In this document: positions 33,197 to 41,543 of the stretch, in pieces
Layout of the letters: the number at the start of each line of letters is the position of its first letter
How positions within the stretch are numbered: the stretch's first letter is position 1
Assembly: GCA_046348685.1 (NCBI GenBank)
Contig: JAXMDT010000006.1
Coordinates: 1 to 64,000 of the forward strand
DNA: 64,000 nt
Direction: 5' to 3'
From: JAXMDT01 sp046348685
Lineage (GTDB): Bacteria; Pseudomonadota; Alphaproteobacteria; Rickettsiales; UBA998
Program-made: the position numbers and the translations under genes
Notes under the pieces: model-generated
Database searches by the model: none
The model's input: only the letters and a program-made list of their open reading frames with translations
What the model was told of the DNA's origin: nothing

Positions 33197-34092
33197 TGGC
33201 TAGCCTTCTTGAATACTTCTACAATGATTTTTGGCGATATAGAGCGTATGGATCAAATTGGCCTTTAGCCCTCTTTTTAGGTGAAAAATATCCTTCACCT
33301 AGTTTATCAGGGTCAAGCTTTTTAGGGTTACCAGAATTACAAGAGCACAGCTTTTTATATGCTCATAGATACGACGAAGCTACCCGAAGCTTTCCATTAA
33401 TTTTCTATATTCCAGCAATTGAAGAACATGAGATTCTAATTATAAGAATATTAGAAAACCTACATTACTTCTTAGATCATGGACTTCTAAAAACAGGCCC
33501 TATATTCAATGAAAAAATACTAAATGAAGAGTTGGATTTTAGCGGAACAATATATTTTTATTCAGAAAATATTATCGGCGTTGAAACGCAAAAGAAACTG
33601 GAAGAATATGCGGGTTTACGAATTATAATTAGAGAAAAACTTTACGCTGAAGAAAAATCTAAAGTTGAAAAACCAGTTGCATTTATTTCCTATGATAATC
33701 GCGATAAAGAAGTTGCTGAGCAGATAGTCTTTGGACTCCAAAAAATGAATTTTCCTGCACCAATATGGTTTGATCAATATTCCCTTAAGTGGGGCAATAA
33801 TATGAGAAAGACTATTGAAGATGGCTTAAAAAGATCAAAAAAATGCATAGTTGTTCTATCTCAAAATTATATGGAAAACAGAAGCTGGGCTGCAGAAGAA
33901 TTTGAAAGCGCCTACCAAAAAGGTTTGCACGAAAAAGAAGATATTTTTCTTCCGATATGGAAAGGCGTTACAGAAAAAGAAGTTTATGAATTTTCACCTA
34001 AGCTTAAAAATGTAAAAGGCATTATTTGGAGCGAAGATAATAAAGATAAAAATATGCGTAACGTATTCGATGTTCTAAAAGAGTTACTATGA
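33196..34092 (+). CDS. TIR-domain protein with unknown N-terminal domain
   Basis: A 298-residue protein. Residues about 158-298 form a TIR domain: strand A VAFISYDNRDKEVAEQ, BB-loop WFDQYSLKWGNNMRKTI, and the alpha-C region SWAAEEFESAY with the NADase-type Glu235 at Trp+4. The first 155 residues match nothing I recognise and may be a sensor or ligand-binding part. Bacterial TIR proteins often cleave NAD+ in phage defence, which is possible here but unproven; no paired Thoeris-like gene follows. The gene is AT-rich and overlaps both neighbours (TAATG with cysS, ATGA with the GST), so it is embedded in a housekeeping transcript. Confidence 0.88.
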   Translation: MASLLEYFYNDFWRYRAYGSNWPLALFLGEKYPSPSLSGSSFLGLPELQEHSFLYAHRYDEATRSFPLIFYIPAIEEHEILIIRILENLHYFLDHGLLKTGPIFNEKILNEELDFSGTIYFYSENIIGVETQKKLEEYAGLRIIIREKLYAEEKSKVEKPVAFISYDNRDKEVAEQIVFGLQKMNFPAPIWFDQYSLKWGNNMRKTIEDGLKRSKKCIVVLSQNYMENRSWAAEEFESAYQKGLHEKEDIFLPIWKGVTEKEVYEFSPKLKNVKGIIWSEDNKDKNMRNVFDVLKELL

Positions 34093-34718
34093 ACAAAGGA
34101 AAACTGACCATTGTCGGGTCACTGACCAGCCCGTTTGTGAGGGTGGTGCGGACGGTGTGCGAGGAACTGCAGCTGCCCTACGACATGGATTTGACCGTCT
34201 TTTTCGCCAAGCAGGATGAAGCGGCGAAAGAACATCTCTCGCAGCACAATCCCTTGATGCGGGTGCCGGTGCTGATCGACGGCGAAAAACATATACTCGA
34301 TTCGCGGATTATTCTCAGCTATCTGCTGAAGCATCCGGACGCCAAACCGCTCACCGATTTCCGCGCGGATTTTCCGCGGGGACTGGAAGACGAAAACCGC
34401 CTTTCGGTGCTTTATGGGATCGTCGATGCCGGGGTGCTGTACTTCATTATGCGCAACCTTCACCCGGAAGTAAAACCGGACACAGGCTACCTGGTGCAAT
34501 CCCAGCGCCGCATCCGGCAGGGGCTGGAGTGGCTAGATAAAGATAAGGAGCTAGGCGAAGGTTTCGGGATTCCGGAACTGGTTCTCCTCTGCGGGCTGGA
34601 ATGGTTCAAGAAGAGGGAAGTGGTTGAATGGACAGGATATTCGCATCTTAGAGCCGTCCATGCGCGTTACCATGAGCGGCCATCTCTCGTAAAAACATGT
34701 ATTCCGGAAAACGCTTAA
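34089..34718 (+). CDS. Glutathione S-transferase family protein
   Basis: A 209-residue GST-fold protein. The N-terminal thioredoxin-like domain runs LTIVGSLTSPFVRVVRTVCE to PVLIDGEKHILDSRIILSYL, with the cis-Pro VP and the ESxxI-like DSRII motif. The helical C-terminal domain covers about residues 85-209. It could be a detoxifying GST or a regulator like SspA; the sequence does not decide. The start overlaps the TIR gene stop by four bases. Confidence 0.85.
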   Translation: MNKGKLTIVGSLTSPFVRVVRTVCEELQLPYDMDLTVFFAKQDEAAKEHLSQHNPLMRVPVLIDGEKHILDSRIILSYLLKHPDAKPLTDFRADFPRGLEDENRLSVLYGIVDAGVLYFIMRNLHPEVKPDTGYLVQSQRRIRQGLEWLDKDKELGEGFGIPELVLLCGLEWFKKREVVEWTGYSHLRAVHARYHERPSLVKTCIPENA

Positions 34719-34766
34719 TTCCCGCTTTCGTAATAGCAGCAATTCTATTAGAACATTTAAAAGAAA

Positions 34767-34815
34767 CTGGATTCCAGCTGTAGTTTATCCCGGCGAAGGC
34801 CGGGACGGGAACGAC
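34767..34815. repeat. Hybrid family A repeats before cimA
   Basis: CTGGATTCCAGCTG at 34767-34780 is a truncated short-form arm. It is followed at 34786-34815 by TATCCCGGCGAAGGCCGGGA and then CGGGAACGAC, the other subfamily. This looks like one repeat interrupted by or recombined with another. Confidence 0.6.
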
Positions 34816-34826
34816 AAAAGGCACGC

Positions 34827-36413
34827 ATGACAGACCGCGTTTATCTTTATGATTCGACCTTACGCGACGGCTCGCAGGCGCGCGGGGTGGATTTCACGCT
34901 CGCCGACAAGCTGGCGATTGCGAAGGCGCTCGACGCATTCGGAATTGATTACATCGAAGGTGGCTGGCCCGGCGCGAACCCGAAAGACGATGCGTTTTTT
35001 GCGGAAAAGCCCGCGACTAAAACATCGAAGATTTCTGCGTTCGGCATGACGCGAAAGAACGGCCGCTCGGCCGATAACGATCCGGGGCTGGCAGCACTGC
35101 TGCAAACGGAAACGCCCTCCATCTGCATCGTCGGCAAGACGTGGGATTTTCATATTGAGAAAGCGCTCGAGATCACGGCGGAAGAAAACCGCAAAATGAT
35201 CGAGGACTCGGTGAAGTACCTCGCCAAGCACAAACGCGAAGTGCTGTTCGACGCCGAGCATTTTTTTGATGGTTATAAACATAACAAGCCGGTGGCGCTG
35301 GAGATGATCAAGGCGGCGCACGATGCGGGCGCGCGGTGGATTGTCCTTTGCGATACGAACGGCGGCACGCTGCCGCACCAGATCGGCGAGATCGTGCGCG
35401 ACGTGACGCAGCATGTTCCGGGCGCGCATCTCGGCATCCATTGCCATAACGATACGGAGAACGCGGTGGCCAATTCGCTGGCGGCGGTGCTGGCGGGCGT
35501 GCGGCAGGTGCAGGGGACGATCAACGGGATTGGCGAGCGCTGCGGCAATGCCAACCTGATTTCGATTATTCCGAACCTGATGCTGAAGATGGGATTCGAT
35601 ACCGGTATTTCGCATGACAAGCTGACAGAGCTGACAAAGCTGTCGCGCCTGATCGACGAGCGGCTGAGTAAAACGCCGAATATGCATGCGCCGTATGTCG
35701 GCCCTGCGGCTTTCGCGCACAAAGGCGGGCTGCATGTATCGGCGATGGCGAAGGATACCGCATCCTACGAACATATCGAGCCGGAAGCGGTGGGCAATGA
35801 ACGCACTATTCTGGTTTCCGATAAAGCAGGCAAATCGAATATCGTGGCGCGGCTGAAGCAGCTGGGACTGGAAGCGGAAGCGAACAGCGATCACATCGAA
35901 AAACTTGTCGAGATCGTGAAGGAACAGGAAACGCAGGGCTATGCGTATGAAGGCGCCGATGCCAGTTTTGAATTGCTGGCGCGCAGGCTGCTGACTGGCG
36001 TTCCGGCCTTCTATGACATCAGCAGTTTTCGTGTGATGGACGAGCGCCGCTGGAACGCGAAAGGTACATTGGTGACGGTGTCGGAAGCGACAGTGAAACT
36101 TTCGGTAAACGGCGAAAAAGTGATGTCCGTCGCCGAAGGAAACGGGCCGGTAAATGCCCTCGACGGCGCGATCCGGAAAGCCTTAGTCGCACATTATCCG
36201 GTGCTCGCCGACATCAAACTCACCGACTATAAAGTACGCATCCTCACACCGCAGGAAGGTACCGGCGCGATGACGCGCGTGCTGATCGAGAGCCGCGATT
36301 CCACCGGCAAGGTGTGGAACACGATCGGCGTTTCCCACAACGTGATCGATGCATCCTTCAATGCGCTGAATGATTCGCTGACCTACAAGTTGATTCACGC
36401 CGCTGTTCACTAA
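34827..36413 (+). CDS. cimA: Citramalate synthase
   Basis: A 528-residue HMG-CoA-lyase-like enzyme that condenses pyruvate and acetyl-CoA to (R)-citramalate, a route to 2-oxobutyrate and isoleucine. The catalytic barrel has DSTLRDGSQARGVDF (metal-binding Asp and catalytic Arg), the HCHND metal motif and GTINGIGERCGNANL. The C-terminal LeuA-type regulatory domain covers about residues 390-528 and normally mediates feedback inhibition. The long (over 500-residue) form distinguishes it from homocitrate synthase and standard LeuA. No other branched-chain gene is in the window. Confidence 0.9.
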   Translation: MTDRVYLYDSTLRDGSQARGVDFTLADKLAIAKALDAFGIDYIEGGWPGANPKDDAFFAEKPATKTSKISAFGMTRKNGRSADNDPGLAALLQTETPSICIVGKTWDFHIEKALEITAEENRKMIEDSVKYLAKHKREVLFDAEHFFDGYKHNKPVALEMIKAAHDAGARWIVLCDTNGGTLPHQIGEIVRDVTQHVPGAHLGIHCHNDTENAVANSLAAVLAGVRQVQGTINGIGERCGNANLISIIPNLMLKMGFDTGISHDKLTELTKLSRLIDERLSKTPNMHAPYVGPAAFAHKGGLHVSAMAKDTASYEHIEPEAVGNERTILVSDKAGKSNIVARLKQLGLEAEANSDHIEKLVEIVKEQETQGYAYEGADASFELLARRLLTGVPAFYDISSFRVMDERRWNAKGTLVTVSEATVKLSVNGEKVMSVAEGNGPVNALDGAIRKALVAHYPVLADIKLTDYKVRILTPQEGTGAMTRVLIESRDSTGKVWNTIGVSHNVIDASFNALNDSLTYKLIHAAVH

Positions 36414-36417
36414 TCCT

Positions 36418-36530
36418 TATCGCTTGCTGCAAGCAACGGATTACTGCTTCCGTTGCTCACGTACTAAACGTACGCTCCGCTACGGTTCTCATAATCCGCC
36501 GCTTTCACTGACGCGCTAAGAATTAGTTTA
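36418..36530. repeat. Family E palindromic region
   Basis: It contains GCTTGCTGCAAGC and GCTCACGTACTAAACGTACG, then CTCCGCTACGG. The core (GCTCACGTA, short spacer, TACGCTNCGCT) recurs at 59950-59971. It lies after cimA and may be transcribed. No gene is seen. Confidence 0.5.
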
Positions 36531-36555
36531 AGATGCCGTTATTTATATAAAAATG

Positions 36556-36573
36556 TTGTCATAAAAGCTTCAT
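36556..36573 (+). promoter_or_regulatory. Pho-box-like direct repeat upstream of 36619
   Basis: It reads TTGTCAT-AAAA-GCTTCAT. The two half-sites repeat with 11-base period. The motif is shared with sites at 38183 and 38628. A candidate -10 (TAAAAT, 36597-36602) lies 23 bases downstream. Confidence 0.4.
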
Positions 36574-36618
36574 TGGTAGTGGTAAGAAGTGTCGCGTAAA
36601 ATAAGCATAGGAAATTCT

Positions 36619-37392
36619 ATGCTTTTTTTGATTCCACTTGCTGCTGAAGGAATCGCCGCCTTGTTTGGCGGCGGCGCGGCTGCGGCTGCCGGTACGGCGG
36701 CGGTCGTGGGAACGGAAGCGGCCATCGGAACGGCAGCTGCCGTTGGCACCGCTGCCGTGGCAACCGAAGCGGCCGCTGTAGCAGCAGGTACGACGGCTGC
36801 CGTCGGCGGCACGGCGGCAAGCGCCGGATTGCTGGCAAGCGTGGGGCTTTGGGGTAGCCGCTTGATTGCGCCGGCACGGTGGGCATTTAGTGCCTTGCGT
36901 TCGGGCGGATTAGTCCGCGGTGGAAAGATTGGATTGGAAGCAGCTGAAAAAGTTGCAACGAGCGGTGGCGCGCGAACCGCACTGACAAAAGTCGGATTAG
37001 CAGGCGGTGGCGCGGCGCTCGGCGCGACGGGCGCTACAGCGACATGGGCGGCATCGACTGCGATTACTCTGTCAATTTTTGCGGGGATCGCCCTTGCCGT
37101 TGCCATTGGCGGATTTGCGCTTTACCGCGCGTTTGCCAGCCCAAGTGACGTCTCGGAAAGCACAATGCGTGAAAAACCGCGGGATATTCCCCAGCCGGCG
37201 ATGCAGGTGCCGCAGCAGCAGGTCATGATGCAGCCGCAGCAACAGCAACCCGTCATAATGATGCAGGCGCCGCAGCCGCAAGGCTACTGGGTGCAGCGCG
37301 TCGCCACACCGCAGATACAGCAGCAATCCTTCGCCGCTGCCGAAGACCAACGCCGCCAGCAGGCAGCCTTAGCGCAGAACGTTGTCCAATAA
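36619..37392 (+). CDS. Ala-rich membrane protein with Gln/Pro-rich tail, orphan
   Basis: About 257 residues. The first 100 are an extreme Ala/Gly/Val repeat (GTAAVVGTEAAIGTAAAVG and similar), suggesting glycine-zipper-like helices. A second hydrophobic segment lies near residues 145-170. The last 75 residues are Gln/Pro/Met-rich (QVPQQQVMMQPQQQQPVIMM). The tail resembles that of 39213-40676. ATG 36619 is chosen because AGGAA at 36609-36613 is well spaced; GTG 36589 would add ten residues. No family is recognised. A family C repeat follows the stop at once. Confidence 0.55.
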   Translation: MLFLIPLAAEGIAALFGGGAAAAAGTAAVVGTEAAIGTAAAVGTAAVATEAAAVAAGTTAAVGGTAASAGLLASVGLWGSRLIAPARWAFSALRSGGLVRGGKIGLEAAEKVATSGGARTALTKVGLAGGGAALGATGATATWAASTAITLSIFAGIALAVAIGGFALYRAFASPSDVSESTMREKPRDIPQPAMQVPQQQVMMQPQQQQPVIMMQAPQPQGYWVQRVATPQIQQQSFAAAEDQRRQQAALAQNVVQ

Positions 37393-37467
37393 GGTTTCAG
37401 CTTTCAGGTTTCAGGTTTTAGTATATTTATAAACCATGCTGACACCTGAAACCCGGCACCTGAATCC
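37393..37467. repeat. Family C repeat that provides the start of trmJ
   Basis: The left arm (37393-37420) contains GGTTTCAGCTTTCAGG and TTCAGG. The right arm (37442-37466) contains CACCTGAAACCCGGCACCTG. The trmJ start codon (37436) lies between the arms, and the right arm is translated as the first residues. Confidence 0.7.
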
Positions 37468-38170
37468 CCCCACCGTCATTCTCGATCGCCCGCAGATGGG
37501 CGAAAACATCGGCGCGGTGGCGCGCGCGATGATGAATTTCGGCATGCGCGAATTGCGGCTGGTGAACCCGCGCGACGGCTGGCCGAATCCGAAGGCGCAT
37601 GAGATGAGCGCCAATGCCGATGTGATCATCGAGGCGGCACGCGTATACGATACGTTTTCCTCGGCGCTTGCCGATTGCCATTTCGTGATTGCGGCGACCG
37701 CCCGAAAACGCGAATTGGAAATTCCGACTTACACGCCGCGCGAATCGGCTTCTCTGCTGCTCGAAAAAATGCGCGATGGCGAAAAGGTAGGCATCGTGCT
37801 CGGCGGCGAGCGGGCGGGACTTGCCAATGAAGATATCGTTCACTGCCAGGCGATCTGCACGATCCCTACCGACCCTGCCAATGCCTCGCTGAATATCGCA
37901 CAGAGCATGGTGATTTTAGGCTATGAATGGTGGATGGCCACTCTGCAGGACGCAGAGCATAGCGGCCCGGAGATGGCCCATGCCACCAACGGCGAGCGGC
38001 AGGCGCTCTACGAGCACCTCGTCTGGGCGCTCGATAATAGCCAGTATTTCCAACACGAGGGCAGGGCGCTCGTCATGCAGCGCAACCTTCGTTCCATGCT
38101 GGCGCGGCTTCCTCTAACATCCCAGCAAATACAGTCGCTTAGGGGCATGATTCGGGCGCTGATGTCTTAA
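37436..38170 (+). CDS. trmJ: tRNA (cytidine/uridine-2'-O-)-methyltransferase TrmJ-like
   Basis: A 244-residue SpoU/TrmH-superfamily methyltransferase. The three trefoil-knot motifs are visible: GENIGAVARAMMNFGM, IVLGGERAGLANEDI, and IPTDPANASLNIAQSMVI. TrmJ methylates ribose 32 of some tRNAs. The first ten residues (MLTPETRHLN) come from a family C repeat, and no better in-frame start exists downstream before the first motif. Start-region expression is therefore probably reworked by the repeat. The preceding gene stops 43 bases upstream. Confidence 0.9.
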   Translation: MLTPETRHLNPPTVILDRPQMGENIGAVARAMMNFGMRELRLVNPRDGWPNPKAHEMSANADVIIEAARVYDTFSSALADCHFVIAATARKRELEIPTYTPRESASLLLEKMRDGEKVGIVLGGERAGLANEDIVHCQAICTIPTDPANASLNIAQSMVILGYEWWMATLQDAEHSGPEMAHATNGERQALYEHLVWALDNSQYFQHEGRALVMQRNLRSMLARLPLTSQQIQSLRGMIRALMS

Positions 38171-38182
38171 TATTTTTACGTA

Positions 38183-38200
38183 TTTGTCATCGAAGCTTCA
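38183..38200 (+). promoter_or_regulatory. Pho-box-like direct repeat upstream of 38254
   Basis: It reads TTGTCAT-CGAA-GCTTCAT, matching the site at 36556 in all positions except the spacer. A perfect -10 (TATAAT, 38224-38229) lies 23 bases downstream, the same distance as at 36619. Confidence 0.45.
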
Positions 38201-38253
38201 TACATAATCGGCGGGAAGCGGCGTATAATACTCATATAAAATAGGATCATCGC

Positions 38254-38616
38254 ATGAGCATTTTAGGAACCGCCTGGAATACTGTTACCGCCCCAATCAG
38301 GGGTATTTTTTCCGGTCTGGCGACCTGGAGCGATGTATCGACGGCGACTCTTGTCCCACTTATGGTCGTTGGCGGTGCCGTTGGGCTTTTTTTTGGTCCG
38401 GGAGCGGCGCTTGTCGGCGTTGCAGGAGGCGCGCTTGCCGCTGCGGGGTTAGGAATGGTAGCGGGTGCGGGAGACGCGGCGATTTCAACGACGACCAATG
38501 TGGCCAGCGCTGTTTTTGGCGGCAGCAGTGAACAGACAGCCAGCGCCGGTGAAGAACAGGCTGTGGAATCCGGCCTGCCGGCAAAAGGCAAAGAATCAGG
38601 CGGGAGAACGGTTTAA
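38254..38616 (+). CDS. Small Gly/Ala-rich membrane protein, orphan
   Basis: A 120-residue protein with an N-terminal amphipathic part and two glycine-zipper-like helices between residues about 34 and 75 (LMVVGGAVGLFFGPGAALVG, then GGALAAAGLGMVAGAG). The tail is polar and probably disordered. No family is recognised. It is the second of four similar orphans, with a promoter of the same architecture. Confidence 0.5.
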   Translation: MSILGTAWNTVTAPIRGIFSGLATWSDVSTATLVPLMVVGGAVGLFFGPGAALVGVAGGALAAAGLGMVAGAGDAAISTTTNVASAVFGGSSEQTASAGEEQAVESGLPAKGKESGGRTV

Positions 38617-38627
38617 CAAGAAATTAA

Positions 38628-38645
38628 ATGTCACAGAAGCTTAAC
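38628..38645 (+). promoter_or_regulatory. Pho-box-like direct repeat upstream of 38700
   Basis: It reads ATGTCAC-AGAA-GCTTAAC, the same pattern as sites at 36556 and 38183. A candidate -10 (TATAGT, 38668-38673) lies 22 bases downstream. Confidence 0.4.
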
Positions 38646-38699
38646 ACACAGGACAAAGCAAATCCCCTATAGTTAGGGTGTAATAATAGAGAAAAACTT

Positions 38700-39203
38700 A
38701 TGGCAAACTATCGTGACTCTTATGAACCATCCGGCGCCCGCGTTGCTGCAACAGCAGCAAGCGAAACGGCACGCGGTGTTGGAATTGGGCTAGCACTGAC
38801 TGGCGCGTTGCTGATTGGCACGCCGATTGTTGCTTTCTGGGCAGGCGCTCCCATCATCGGTGCAATCGCAACGGCTGTGGCGATTGGCGCAGCAATATTC
38901 GCGCCCGTGGTTTTTGGTATCGCAGGCGTTGCTGGTGCTATCTCAGGATTCAAAAAAGGCACGGAGAAAATCGATAACGATTATGCCCGTGCACATGAAA
39001 TTCAAAAAGCCCAATCCGTACTGACATCTCAGGAGCGTGAAATGGGCCGTGCGGAAGCTTACGCTGAAATGAATCAGCCTCGCTCCGCTTTCATGGCACA
39101 GGCTCCGGTCTATGTTTCGACGGGTGAATGCCCACATTGCAAGGTAAACAGCATGAATTACCAGGGTCAAGCCGTTGCCCTGCAACATGGAATTGCGAGC
39201 TAG
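38700..39203 (+). CDS. Membrane protein with glycine-zipper helices and CxxC, orphan
   Basis: A 167-residue protein. Residues about 25-85 are hydrophobic and Gly/Ala-rich, enough for two or three helices (VGIGLALTGALLIGTPIVAF, then AIGAAIFAPVVFGIAG). A polar helical stretch follows, and the C-terminus has a CxxC pair in TGECPHCKVNS. The pattern YQGQAVALQHGIAS at the end echoes YQGQLIANQGQMMG at the end of the 39213 product, which suggests a related family. The stop is nine bases before the next gene, so they are probably co-transcribed. Confidence 0.5.
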   Translation: MANYRDSYEPSGARVAATAASETARGVGIGLALTGALLIGTPIVAFWAGAPIIGAIATAVAIGAAIFAPVVFGIAGVAGAISGFKKGTEKIDNDYARAHEIQKAQSVLTSQEREMGRAEAYAEMNQPRSAFMAQAPVYVSTGECPHCKVNSMNYQGQAVALQHGIAS

Positions 39204-39212
39204 GAGTAAGTT

Positions 39213-40676
39213 ATGGCACGTTGGTGGAATAAGACGAAAAAGGCTGTAGGAAACGCTACGATTGGCGAGCAGGCACGTTATAACCGGCTAAACGCTGCTG
39301 TGGGCGCAACAGAAGACGAGCTGAGCAGACTTGAGACTGGGACCGGGGGTACAAGGGGTCTCCTCGACCTCGAGCATGAGCATGAGGAAGCTGTTGCTAA
39401 ACATGCTGAAGCGGCAGCCGCGCATGCAGAAGCAAAAGACGCATTTACCCCAATTGATATTCAGCAGAAAAAACTACAAGCGGAAGTTACAGGTGCGAAA
39501 ACGCGCCTTGAGGCACTTCAAAAAGCTCATGAAGCTGCAGAAAAGGCCCATGCCGATCATCAAGCGAAAATTAGCGATATTGAAAGCCGTGTCGGTTCGG
39601 CTTCGGTTGAAGACCTTGCGCAAGCTAGGCAAGATGCCGAAATTGCCCGTGCTCAGGCACGTCACCCACTTAAAAAACTCGAGACTACGTTGCCTGGTGG
39701 AAGTACAGGTAATATTGATGAGTACTTTAAAAATGAACGGGAGAGATATAAAGAAGCCAAGCGTAAAATTAAATCCGCTTTAGGCACGCCTCGTGAAGAG
39801 ACTGCAATAAAAGAGTTTAATGAAGCAAGAGCAAATCTTGTTGAAGCCCGAAAGATTCGACGTGGTACTGAAGAATACAGGGTATGGAGCGCAGCTAACA
39901 ACGAGTACCTTGCAGCAGAAGCACTGCATGAGGAAGCAAAAGCCCTTGGCGGACTCCGAGCGAAATCAGATGGATTGAAAAAAGCAGCTGATCAAGCAGA
40001 AGCAAAACTCACAGGGAGTCCTGATCATGTGAAGCTTAAGGAAGCAGAAGCGGCATTGGAGACTCACACAACGGAAGTACATACACCTGCTGCAAACAGG
40101 TTGGCATTAGCAAAAGAGGCAGTTGAAGGCGGATCCGTTACAGGCACTCGCGAAGCAATGAAAAACGCTGAGCATGCACTTAAATCGACAACCCGCCGCC
40201 AGGAATTACTGGAAGGCCGACTTGAGCGCCAAACAAAACGCTTGGAGCAGGTCGGCGAAAAATGGCGGATCGGCAAGTCTGGTAAGATTGTGACGGGTCC
40301 AATGAAATTTGCTGGAAAAACGTTGAAATGGGGTGGTCTTGGTGTGTTGGCAGCCGGCGCTGGCGCTTTGGCTTACAATGCGCTAAAGCCTTCAAATCGC
40401 GGTTCTGATGAGGCGCTGCAAGGTCTGAAAGACCAGATCGCCGAAAATGAAGCGAAGCTGACGGCGATTCAGACGATGCAGCCGCAGCAGCCGGTGATGC
40501 AGCAGCCGATCATGGTTGCCGCGACGCCGCAAGGCCCGGTCGCAACGCAATATCCGCCCGTAATGATGGTTCCGGCGAACAGCAATGTTCCAGCAACCTC
40601 GATTACCAGCGCCGGCCTGCAGTACCAGGGTCAGCTGATAGCGAATCAAGGCCAGATGATGGGAGCGCCTGCGTAG
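39213..40676 (+). CDS. Long coiled-coil protein with one membrane helix, orphan
   Basis: A 487-residue protein. Residues about 20-360 are strongly helical and charged with coiled-coil character (EAAEKAHADHQAKISDIES and many similar stretches). A hydrophobic helix follows (LKWGGLGVLAAGAGALAYNA, near 371-390), then a Gln/Pro/Met-rich tail similar to that of the 36619 product. It could be a scaffold or filament anchored to the membrane. No family is recognised. Codon use is more AT-rich than in cimA or rpsD. Confidence 0.55.
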   Translation: MARWWNKTKKAVGNATIGEQARYNRLNAAVGATEDELSRLETGTGGTRGLLDLEHEHEEAVAKHAEAAAAHAEAKDAFTPIDIQQKKLQAEVTGAKTRLEALQKAHEAAEKAHADHQAKISDIESRVGSASVEDLAQARQDAEIARAQARHPLKKLETTLPGGSTGNIDEYFKNERERYKEAKRKIKSALGTPREETAIKEFNEARANLVEARKIRRGTEEYRVWSAANNEYLAAEALHEEAKALGGLRAKSDGLKKAADQAEAKLTGSPDHVKLKEAEAALETHTTEVHTPAANRLALAKEAVEGGSVTGTREAMKNAEHALKSTTRRQELLEGRLERQTKRLEQVGEKWRIGKSGKIVTGPMKFAGKTLKWGGLGVLAAGAGALAYNALKPSNRGSDEALQGLKDQIAENEAKLTAIQTMQPQQPVMQQPIMVAATPQGPVATQYPPVMMVPANSNVPATSITSAGLQYQGQLIANQGQMMGAPA

Positions 40677-40686
40677 GCTTCATCCC

Positions 40687-40706
40687 CAGCTTTCAGGTTT
40701 CAGGTT
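40687..40706. repeat. Solo family C arm
   Basis: The sequence CAGCTTTCAGGTTTCAGGTT matches the left arm at 37393-37420. No inverted partner follows; a terminator begins immediately after it. Confidence 0.55.
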
Positions 40707-40741
40707 AATCGGGTTCAGCATGCTGAACCCGATTTTCTTTT
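40707..40741 (+). terminator. Intrinsic terminator of the 39213 operon
   Basis: ATCGGGTTCAGCA and TGCTGAACCCGAT form an exact inverted repeat (40708-40733), followed by TTTCTTTT. It ends the 38700-40676 transcript before the rpsD promoter. Confidence 0.85.
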
Positions 40742-40796
40742 AGCGACAGGGCGTTGCAATAACACGTAACCCGTTGCGGGAAACCTACCTTAGTGT

Positions 40797-40824
40797 TTGA
40801 CAAACGCGAAAATCCGGCTATATT
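40797..40824 (+). promoter_or_regulatory. Sigma-70 promoter of rpsD
   Basis: A perfect -35 TTGACA (40797-40802) and a good -10 TATATT (40819-40824) are separated by 16 bases. The rpsD start codon follows 33 bases later. Confidence 0.65.
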
Positions 40825-40857
40825 CCCCATTCTTTCAAAGAGATATGAGGCAAAACA

Positions 40858-41475
40858 GTGTCTAAACGTCTGGATTCAAAATATAAAATCAGCCGCCGCC
40901 TGGGTGAAAATCTGTGGGGCAGAGCGAAAGATCCCGTGCTGAAACGCGATTACGGCCCAGGCCAGCATGGTCCGGCTCGCCGCCGCAAACTGTCGGACTA
41001 CGGTCTGCAGCTGCGTGCGAAGCAAAAACTGCGCGGCTACTATGGCAGCATCAATGAGCGCCAGTTCCGTAAGATTTATCAGGAAGCCGTGCGCCGCAAA
41101 GGTGATACGTCGGAAAACCTGGTTGGCATTTTAGAAAGCCGCCTCGATGCATTCGTATTCCGTATGGGCGTCGTGCCGACTGTATTCGCGGCGCGTCAGT
41201 TCATTAACCACGGCCATATCACGCTGAACGGCAAGAAAGCCAACATCAGCTCCATCCAGCTGAAAGAAGGCGATGTCGTGCAGGTGAAAGAAAAATCCCG
41301 TCAGATGAACATGGTTCTGGAAGCGATGAAAAACGCCGAGCGTACCGTGCCGGATTATATCGAGATGGATAACGATAACCTGAAGGGTAAATTTATCCGC
41401 GTTCCGAAATTCATGGAAATCCCATATCCGGTGAAAATGGAACCGAACCTCGTCATCGAATTTTACTCTCGCTAA
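40858..41475 (+). CDS. rpsD: 30S ribosomal protein S4
   Basis: A 205-residue primary 16S-binding ribosomal protein, also important for decoding accuracy. The family start MSKRLDSKYKISRRLGENLW is preceded by GAGG (40847-40850) seven bases before a GTG codon. LESRLDAFVFRMG, TVFAARQFINHGHI and VNGKKVNI-like LNGKKANISS form the S4 RNA-binding domain. In alphaproteobacteria rpsD commonly stands alone, as here. It has its own promoter and terminator. Confidence 0.98.
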   Translation: MSKRLDSKYKISRRLGENLWGRAKDPVLKRDYGPGQHGPARRRKLSDYGLQLRAKQKLRGYYGSINERQFRKIYQEAVRRKGDTSENLVGILESRLDAFVFRMGVVPTVFAARQFINHGHITLNGKKANISSIQLKEGDVVQVKEKSRQMNMVLEAMKNAERTVPDYIEMDNDNLKGKFIRVPKFMEIPYPVKMEPNLVIEFYSR

Positions 41476-41494
41476 GCGGGACTATCTGAATTTT

Positions 41495-41520
41495 AAAGGG
41501 AGCTTCGGCTCCCTTTTTTA
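41495..41520 (+). terminator. Intrinsic terminator of rpsD
   Basis: AAAGGGAGC-TTCG-GCTCCCTTTTTT forms a nine-base-pair stem with a UUCG loop and a T-run. Confidence 0.93.
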
Positions 41521-41543
41521 TTTTAAAGACCTATATTACTTCC

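Noticed and set aside
36619..37392. PQ-rich tail as prion-like domain
   Set aside because: It is short and of mixed composition; nothing supports amyloid formation beyond Gln content.
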